64,000 bases of DNA, taken from contig NC_057866.1 of NCBI RefSeq assembly GCF_019393635.1, positions 682,001 through 746,000 of the forward strand, read 5' to 3'. Source of the stretch: Dromiciops gliroides (taxonomy: Eukaryota > Chordata > Mammalia > Microbiotheria > Microbiotheriidae). The notes beneath the pieces were generated by a model that was not told the origin of the DNA, did no database searches, and saw only the letters and a list, made by a program, of their open reading frames with translations. Below are positions 60,401 through 64,000 of this stretch, one piece after another. Position numbers and translations under genes: made by a program. Every line of letters starts with the position of its first letter. Position 1 is the stretch's first letter.

Positions 60401-62567
60401 AGACAGCCCTGCCATCCGCTGGGAGTAGTCCCTGGCAAAGCCGGAGCATCGAGTGCTGGAGCCTGGCTAGGCTTGAGGGGCAGCCTTGCCCCTCCCCACT
60501 CCCATTCTCTCCAGACTGGACCTGCCCCAGTCCAAAGGATTGAAACCCCAAATCCCAACTTCAGCCGGGCCTTCTGCCTTCTCTCCCTCTTCCAGGACAA
60601 TCAGAAATACCGGGGAGACCTGAGTCCCCGAGGCCCAGGCCCCACCAGCCCCTTCCACAAGCTGCCCCCCAGCTATGCAGGGGACAAGGACGCCAAAGAG
60701 CGTGAGTCACTGAAATCCCTGCCCCACCCCCACCCCAGGACTGGAGGGAGGAGGGAGTCCTTGACTTCTGTTCTCTGTGAAATGGGGGTAATCGGAGAGA
60801 AATGAGGAGTCTGTTCATCTGGAGAGAGGGGCCCGACAGCATCAGTGGCCAGGGAGGGAGGGGGCTACAGGGTCTCAGGCCCTCCACAGACAGGGACCAG
60901 GCTGCACGAGAGGACACTTCTGGTTCTTGGGGAAAATGAGGCTGAGGAGGTGCTGCTGCTGTAGGGGCAGGGGGAGGGCGGATTGCCCAGACCTCATGGG
61001 GGGGCCGAGGGAAGCCCTCTAGGGCAGGGCATTCCCACCCACCCTGCTTTCCTGGGCTCCAGGGGGGAGCCCGGCCCTTTTCCTCTCTGCCAGTGCCCCT
61101 ATGGTAGGAGCGTGGGTGGCTCAGAGGATAAGAAGGCTGGGGGACCCCCAAAGTTAGAGAGTGTTCTGTGGGTGCCTCAGGAGCCTCCCAGACAGGACTG
61201 AGGCCCGACCCTGCTCCCGGAGGGGGAGCGTGGGGCAGGGAGGCCACAGGTGTCCTGGGCCGCCCTGCCCTGGCCCGACAACTGGGCAGCCAGCAGGGGC
61301 ACAGCCAGTGGCCCCCAACCTCGCGGCTTCTTGCAGAACTCATCCACCACATGGATGAACTTAACCATGAGCTCATCAAAAAGATCACCAACTCCAAAGG
61401 GTACCCTCCTCAGAGGAACTTCAGGGTGGAAAGGAGCAGGCCAGCGGCAACCCCACTGACCTATAACTCAAATGCCCAGGAAGTCAGAATGTGGCTAGAA
61501 GCCAAGTCCTTCAGCCCAGGGTGAGTCCTCGAGGCTTCTGGGGGGCAGGGGTGGGGCCGGGTGGGGCTGCAAAAGTGGAGTGGAGCCTTGAAGGCCGGGC
61601 TGAGGGGTCAGAATATGGTGCCCCTGAAAGCTGTTGTGCCTGTCGAGCCTTGGCAGGTCACCAAACCAGAGGCCCACCCTCCTTCCCATGTGCCCCCTCC
61701 CTCCCAGGATCGTGGAGCACCTGGGCATCCTGACGGGCGCCCAGCTCTTCTCCCTTAACAAGGACGAGCTGAAGAAGGTGTGCGGGGAAGAGGGCACCCG
61801 TGTCTACAGCCAACTCACGGTGCAGAAGGGACTCCTAGAGGTCAGAACCCCTGACAGCCTCAGCCTTGCATCTGAGTGCCGGTCTGTCTCTGCCCCCGTC
61901 CCCCAGCTGGGTCCCCCTCTGGCCCCTCCCCCGGCAAAGCTCCCAATGGGCACCTGGAGGGGGTGGGGCATCCTTGGGGATGCTCCGACTGAATTTGGGC
62001 TAGGGATCAAGAGGCGTTCAGAGTTTCCCATGGCTCTGAGCAGCTTCCCATGCAAGCCAGCTCAGCTTCCTCCCCCTCCTCCCCCTCCTCCCCCTCCCTC
62101 CTCCTCCTCCCTTTCTATTTCTCCCCCTCCTCCTCCTCTCTTCCTGTTTCTCCTCCCCCTCCCTTTCTGTTTCATATTTTTAAATCATTGTGGGGGGGGG
62201 GCAGGGCAATGAGGGTTAAGTGACTTGCCCAAGGTCACACAGCTAGTAAGTGTCCAGTGTCTGAGGCTGGATTGGAACTCAGGGCCTCCTAAATCCAGGG
62301 CCCGTGCTTTATCCACTGCGCGACCTAGCTGCCCCTTCCCTTTCTGTTTCTCCTCCTCCTCCTCCCTCCTCCCTCCCCTCCTCCTCCTGTTTCCCCTCCC
62401 TCCTCCCTCCTCCCTCTCCCTCCTCCTCCTTTCCCCTTCCTAATCCCTGGTCAGACTGAAACCAGACCCTGCTTTTGTTCCTCCTTCAGAAAAACCAGGG
62501 TGGGTCAGAGTTGGAGGAGCTCATGCTACGGTTCCAGAAGAAGACCATGGAGGAGGACCAAAGCTAG
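45451..62567 (+). CDS. EPS8L2: EPS8L2, actin-regulatory EPS8-like adaptor
   Basis: EPS8L2 links growth-factor signalling to actin: family members bind ABI1 and SOS1, support Rac activation and bind or cap actin. In hair cells EPS8L2 maintains stereocilia, and human loss causes deafness. Twenty coding exons join in phase over 17 kb, 2187 nt, 728 residues plus stop (human 715). In order: a PTB domain (about 45-185), proline-rich linker, helical EPS8 middle region with a Lys-rich run (about 250-410), SH3 domain (about 497-555, YDF at 503-505, WW at 530-531, GYVP at 541-544) and C-terminal SAM-like actin-binding domain (about 600-705). The start is the MSQ codon used by the human protein; exon 2 also has in-frame ATGs. 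TMEM80 lies upstream on the same strand, as in human. No frameshifts or lost domains were seen. Confidence 0.96.
45688..45743 (+). CDS. EPS8L2: EPS8L2 coding exon 2
   Basis: [19 protein letters not shown], matching the human NGSLGRSDG region. Acceptor CCCTTCAG, donor GTGAGT, phase 2 to 1. Confidence 0.92.
45945..46070 (+). mobile_element. MIR in EPS8L2 intron 2
   Basis: TGGGTTCAAATGCTGCTTC, GCGTGACCTTAGACAAG and CTCAGTTTCCTCCTGCATAAAATGAGG. Confidence 0.7.
46085..46280 (-). mobile_element. L2 3' fragment, antisense
   Basis: CTACTGTGTGCCAAGCTC, AAGGACTCCCAGTCTGG and CGACCTGAAGGGAGCC match the L2 3' complement at 38.4 kb. Confidence 0.65.
46281..47434. other. EPS8L2: EPS8L2 intron 2, right part
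   Basis: No repeat landmark. A local near-duplication of GGCCTGCTCTGTCAGGGCCTCCCC occurs at about 46310 and 46350. Confidence 0.5.
47435..47499 (+). CDS. EPS8L2: EPS8L2 coding exon 3 (PTB start)
   Basis: [19 protein letters not shown] then HVQ, the conserved entry into the PTB domain. Acceptor GGTTTCAG, donor GTGAGG, phase 1 to 0. Confidence 0.94.
47600..47690 (-). mobile_element. MIR fragment, antisense
   Basis: CATTTTACAGAAGATGAAGAC and GGCCCAAGGTCGAGG, between two long C runs in EPS8L2 intron 3. Confidence 0.5.
47691..49152. other. EPS8L2: EPS8L2 intron 3, right part
   Basis: GC-rich, begins with a long C run; no exon or repeat recognised. Confidence 0.5.
49153..49314 (+). CDS. EPS8L2: EPS8L2 coding exon 4 (PTB)
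   Basis: [19 protein letters not shown] and [13 protein letters not shown], 54 codons in phase 0. The acceptor has a long pure-C polypyrimidine tract directly before AG. Confidence 0.95.
49805..49954 (+). CDS. EPS8L2: EPS8L2 coding exon 5 (PTB)
   Basis: [19 protein letters not shown], then [16 protein letters not shown] and [12 protein letters not shown], the core strands of the PTB fold. 50 codons, phase 0, donor GTGAGC. Confidence 0.95.
50150..50350 (+). mobile_element. MAR1/MIR-type SINE in EPS8L2 intron 5
   Basis: GGAGTCAGGAAGACCTGAGTTC, CTTCCTAGCTGTGTGATCCC and CTCATCTGTAAAATGAAGG, then CATTGTGAGGACCAGATGAG. Confidence 0.75.
50395..50515 (-). mobile_element. L2 fragment, antisense
   Basis: GAGCTTTGAAAGCCAAGCAGG and GGAACCCCTGAGTTTACTGAG match the L2 reverse complement. 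Confidence 0.55.
50805..50945 (+). repeat. Imperfect (CA)n tract
   Basis: CACACA/CATACA/CATGCA mixture over about 140 bp in EPS8L2 intron 5. Confidence 0.9.
51005..51084 (+). CDS. EPS8L2: EPS8L2 coding exon 6 (PTB end)
   Basis: [20 protein letters not shown] then LRPQTL, the last PTB helix. 80 nt, phase 0 to 2, donor GTGAGG. Confidence 0.94.
51282..51427 (+). CDS. EPS8L2: EPS8L2 coding exon 7 (proline-rich linker)
   Basis: [18 protein letters not shown] and a proline-rich tail ending VPFSLP. Phase 2 to 1, donor GTAGAG. The tail is less conserved than the first half. Confidence 0.92.
51779..51855 (+). CDS. EPS8L2: EPS8L2 coding exon 8
   Basis: [20 protein letters not shown] then KIEKET. Phase 1 to 0, acceptor CAACCAG, donor GTGAGC. 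Confidence 0.93.
51978..52104 (+). CDS. EPS8L2: EPS8L2 coding exon 9
   Basis: [19 protein letters not shown] then a lysine-rich run [10 protein letters not shown]. This amphipathic helix and basic patch are typical of the EPS8 middle domain. Phase 0 to 1, donor GTGTGT. Confidence 0.94.
52273..52361 (+). CDS. EPS8L2: EPS8L2 coding exon 10
   Basis: [20 protein letters not shown] then [10 protein letters not shown]. Phase 1 to 0, donor GTAAGC. Confidence 0.94.
52362..52931. other. EPS8L2: EPS8L2 intron 10
   Basis: C-rich intron without repeats; a G run lies at about 52855-52863. Confidence 0.5.
52932..53006 (+). CDS. EPS8L2: EPS8L2 coding exon 11
   Basis: [20 protein letters not shown] then GPLEL. 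25 codons, phase 0. A long G run starts about 12 nt after the GTAACT donor. Confidence 0.93.
53219..53367 (+). CDS. EPS8L2: EPS8L2 coding exon 12
   Basis: [20 protein letters not shown], then [13 protein letters not shown]. Phase 0 to 2, acceptor GCTCCTAG, donor GTAAGA. Confidence 0.94.
53514..53643 (+). CDS. EPS8L2: EPS8L2 coding exon 13
   Basis: [20 protein letters not shown] and [13 protein letters not shown]. Phase 2 to 0, donor GTCAGT. Confidence 0.93.
53794..53906 (+). CDS. EPS8L2: EPS8L2 coding exon 14 (proline-rich linker)
   Basis: [20 protein letters not shown] followed by Pro/Gly-rich sequence to NTHR. Low conservation is normal for this linker before the SH3 domain. Phase 0 to 2, donor GTACCC. 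Confidence 0.88.
54368..54527 (-). mobile_element. WSINE1-like SINE, antisense
   Basis: Perfect 14-bp duplication TAGCCTTTGTTTCT at 54354-54367 and 54528-54541. Confidence 0.94.
54570..54665 (-). mobile_element. MIR fragment, antisense
   Basis: ATTGCCTCAGGGAAGGTAGG and CAGGATTTGAACCCAGGCC. Confidence 0.55.
54670..56534. other. EPS8L2: EPS8L2 intron 14, right part
   Basis: No exon or clear repeat recognised in nearly 1.9 kb before the SH3-encoding exon. Confidence 0.5.
56535..56637 (+). CDS. EPS8L2: EPS8L2 coding exon 15 (SH3 first half)
   Basis: [20 protein letters not shown] then SVLKDEVLE, the opening strands and RT loop of the SH3 domain. Phase 2 to 0, donor GTAAGA. Confidence 0.95.
56638..57649. 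other. EPS8L2: EPS8L2 intron 15, left part
   Basis: A G-rich block at about 57163-57188 is the only notable element. Confidence 0.5.
57650..57800 (+). mobile_element. MIR in EPS8L2 intron 15
   Basis: CCCGAGTTCTAGTCCCACTTC, GGCCCAAGGCAAGC and CTTCTTTGTAAAGTACAAGG. Confidence 0.6.
57971..58090 (+). CDS. EPS8L2: EPS8L2 coding exon 16 (SH3 second half)
   Basis: [20 protein letters not shown] then [11 protein letters not shown]. 40 codons in phase 0. The WW pair and GYVP motif are present. Confidence 0.95.
58137..58290 (+). mobile_element. WSINE1-like SINE
   Basis: Duplication CACACTGCT at 58128-58136 and 58291-58299, in EPS8L2 intron 16. Confidence 0.92.
58395..59170 (-). mobile_element. L2 LINE fragment, antisense
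   Basis: CCCAGGACGGAGCTCTGGGA, GTGTAGATGGCCTTTTCTAG and GACATGGCCAAATCAAATGA match the L2 RT reverse complement. Confidence 0.7.
59409..59580 (+). mobile_element. WSINE1-like SINE
   Basis: Imperfect duplication TCACTTGGCT (59399-59408) and TCGCTTGGCT (59581-59590). Confidence 0.9.
59667..59822 (-). mobile_element. WSINE1-like SINE, antisense
   Basis: Perfect 15-bp duplication TCTCATCCTCTTCTT at 59652-59666 and 59823-59837. Confidence 0.94.
59830..60595. other. EPS8L2: EPS8L2 intron 16, right end
   Basis: A short ATTGATTTATTTTTCAATTACC segment beside the SINE may be old repeat; the rest is unassigned. Confidence 0.45.
60596..60701 (+). CDS. EPS8L2: EPS8L2 coding exon 17
   Basis: [20 protein letters not shown] and [12 protein letters not shown]. 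Proline-rich linker between SH3 and the C-terminal domain. Phase 0 to 1, donor GTGAGT. Confidence 0.92.
60702..61336. other. EPS8L2: EPS8L2 intron 17
   Basis: GC-rich intron, no repeat or exon seen. Confidence 0.5.
61337..61520 (+). CDS. EPS8L2: EPS8L2 coding exon 18 (C-terminal domain start)
   Basis: [20 protein letters not shown], then [17 protein letters not shown] and [12 protein letters not shown]. Start of the actin-binding, SAM-like domain. Phase 1 to 2, donor GTGAGT. Confidence 0.95.
61708..61840 (+). CDS. EPS8L2: EPS8L2 coding exon 19 (SAM-like core)
   Basis: [20 protein letters not shown] then [16 protein letters not shown]. Highly conserved SAM-like helices. Phase 2 to 0, donor GTCAGA. 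Confidence 0.95.
62060..62173 (+). repeat. (CCT)n tract, left part
   Basis: CTCCCC/CTCCTC repeats in the last EPS8L2 intron, continuing at 62338-62440 after a SINE insertion. Confidence 0.95.
62174..62336 (-). mobile_element. WSINE1-like SINE, antisense, within a (CCT)n tract
   Basis: Perfect 14-bp duplication TCCCTTTCTGTTTC at 62160-62173 and 62337-62350. It splits a CCT microsatellite close to the last exon. Confidence 0.93.
62351..62440 (+). repeat. (CCT)n tract, right part
   Basis: Continuation of the CCT microsatellite, ending about 50 bp before the exon 20 acceptor. Confidence 0.93.
62490..62567 (+). CDS. EPS8L2: EPS8L2 coding exon 20 and stop
   Basis: [20 protein letters not shown] then EEDQS and a TAG stop at 62565-62567. 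Acceptor CTCCTTCAG. Confidence 0.94.
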   Translation, partial: KNQGGSELEELMLRFQKKTMEEDQS

Positions 62568-63825
62568 GCCCCTGTTGGGGCTGGGGAGGGTGGGGACCAA
62601 AGCTCTTCCAGCTGGGAGGAAGGGGGGGGCCCTGCTGCCCCTCCCCCCGGCACAGCCCCACTGAGCTGGGAGTGCACCTCAGTATTGTGTGAAGTATTAT
62701 TTTTATAGACCTACTGTTCTATGGGGAGGGCACCCCCTTGTGGATGCAGGGCAGCATGGAGGCAGCAGGCTGGGGGGGCCCCCCCCTCCTGCTCCACCTC
62801 CCCCCAGGCCTTCATGAAAACACTGCTGCTTCTCGATTTCTGGGCCCAGGGCCAGGCCTCCCCAGAGGATGCCCCACCCCCAGAAGGGCTGACCAGAGAC
62901 TTTGGCCCCATACCCTTCAGCCCCACTCTTCTCTCTGATGGGCCTCCTGGCTCTGTGCCTGTACGTGGTCACTCACGCATGGTCCATCAGCAAGAAGACG
63001 CCCATAGAGATTCAGTAGCATCTCAGAGTCCGGCTGCCCCCCACCCTCAGCTCGGGGCCCCCTCGAGGAAGGGGCGGTCCTCATCACCTTCGTCTGGCCC
63101 CTCATGTCTTCAAGGATCTATCAGGAGCTGTCTCCAACTCTAAATGTTCCGTGGCCTCCACTGGAAGCCACCTCCTCAGCCAGCCGCCTCGCACTGCAGT
63201 CATCTTGGATGGCCTGAGCATCCTCTTCTGGACGTAGGCCCTGGCCAGAGATGACCTCTGCCATGTTGGCTGCTCCGGGCAGCTCGGGGGTGGGAGAGGC
63301 TCTTTCTGGACAGCGGGGGGCTCTAACAGTTCCTGGTGCACCTGAGGCCCGCTCTGCCCCCCCCAGCTCTGGGAAGGCCAGGGACCCCCTCCCTACTGGC
63401 CCACTGGCCTTGGGGGCGAGGCCAGTGCCCATGAGGCTGCTTTCTGTCTCGTTCTGGGGAAGTGCAGGGCCTAGGGGCTGGGCTCAGCAGGATCCCTGAG
63501 CAGCCAAGACTGGCTAGTCTCATATGTCCTGATGTATTAGCTCCTCTCAAGCTGCAGACTCCATCCCCCCCCCCCCCCCCCCGCAGCGCATGGCTGTCTC
63601 TGCCTGGAGGCTGTGGCCGGACAAACTGGAAGAGGACTGGGATTGTAGGCCAGGCCCTGGCCCCCATCCCCAGCAGTGACCCTGGGAAGAGTCATTCCAA
63701 ATGCTGATTTAGCCGCTGGCTGCCTCTGTCTGCCCTGGGGGGACACCAGCTAGTGGTGACCCTGGGGGAGGTGCTCCGCTCCACCTCTCCTGAGCCTCAG
63801 TAAAGTAAGGGAGCTTCCCGAGGTG
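62568..63825 (+). other. EPS8L2: EPS8L2 3' UTR, inferred
   Basis: The sequence after the stop is non-coding and lacks recognised repeats apart from a run of 18 C near 63567. The end is set by the AGTAAA at 63799; no AATAAA was seen between the stop and the window edge. Confidence 0.6.
63799..63804 (+). terminator. EPS8L2: Probable polyadenylation signal of EPS8L2 (AGTAAA)
   Basis: AGTAAA, a common variant signal, is followed within about 40 nt by a GT-rich stretch (CTGTCCGTGTGTCTG), the usual layout of a cleavage site. Confidence 0.55.
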
Positions 63826-64000
63826 CCTCCTGGGTCTATGACTGTCCGTGTGTCTGCATCTGAGGTTGGCGCTGGGCTAGGTGGAGGGATGGCCCACACC
63901 GGGGCCAGAGGAGGGTGGTGAGCCCTGATGAATCAGGAAGCGGCCTTTCACCCAGGGACAGTCCGTCCTCACCCCAGGGAGAGAGGTTTCAGAAGGCAGA

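Overview
The window is from a mammalian nuclear genome, almost certainly a marsupial of the Australian radiation. The main evidence is about eighteen copies of a tRNA-derived SINE (start GGGCAGCTAGGTGGCGCAGTGG, then a GTTCAAATC box and a poly(A) tail) that looks like WSINE1, in both orientations. These lie among older L1, L2 and MIR-type debris and one solo retroviral LTR. No prokaryotic, CRISPR or phage content was seen.

Three protein-coding genes are recognisable, in the order known from human 11p15.5: DEAF1 (minus), TMEM80 (plus), EPS8L2 (plus). DEAF1 fills about 7.3-30.0 kb. Ten coding exons (496 codons) give the acidic N-terminus, SAND domain, nuclear localisation signal and coiled-coil region. 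The last exons (MYND zinc finger and C-terminus) are not visible and must lie beyond the left edge. Its first intron appears to use a GC-AG splice pair.

About 1 kb of CpG island (30.4-31.4 kb) separates the DEAF1 and TMEM80 start codons (30021 and 30994) and looks like a shared bidirectional promoter. It holds CCAAT and GC boxes, three YY1-like AAGATGG motifs, five same-orientation TTCGGG motifs (a reported DEAF1 recognition sequence) and, just inside TMEM80 intron 1, a four-copy 64-67 bp tandem repeat with an NRF1-like site in each unit.

TMEM80 (31.0-36.9 kb) has five coding exons, one apparently a 17-nt microexon. It encodes a 142-residue four-helix membrane protein of the TMEM17/TMEM80/TMEM216 family, associated with the ciliary transition zone. 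EPS8L2 (coding 45.45-62.57 kb, 20 coding exons, 728 residues) encodes an actin-regulatory adaptor with PTB, SH3 and C-terminal SAM-like domains. A possible non-coding first exon lies near 41.5-41.7 kb.

The rest is intron and intergenic DNA, mostly repeats. No wholly new system was found. The best leads are regulatory: the motif-dense shared promoter, a CTCF-like motif inside the solo LTR in DEAF1 intron 9, the microexon and the GC-AG intron. Exon limits come from reading splice signals against remembered mammalian orthologues, with phase checked at every junction; no alignment or database search was run.
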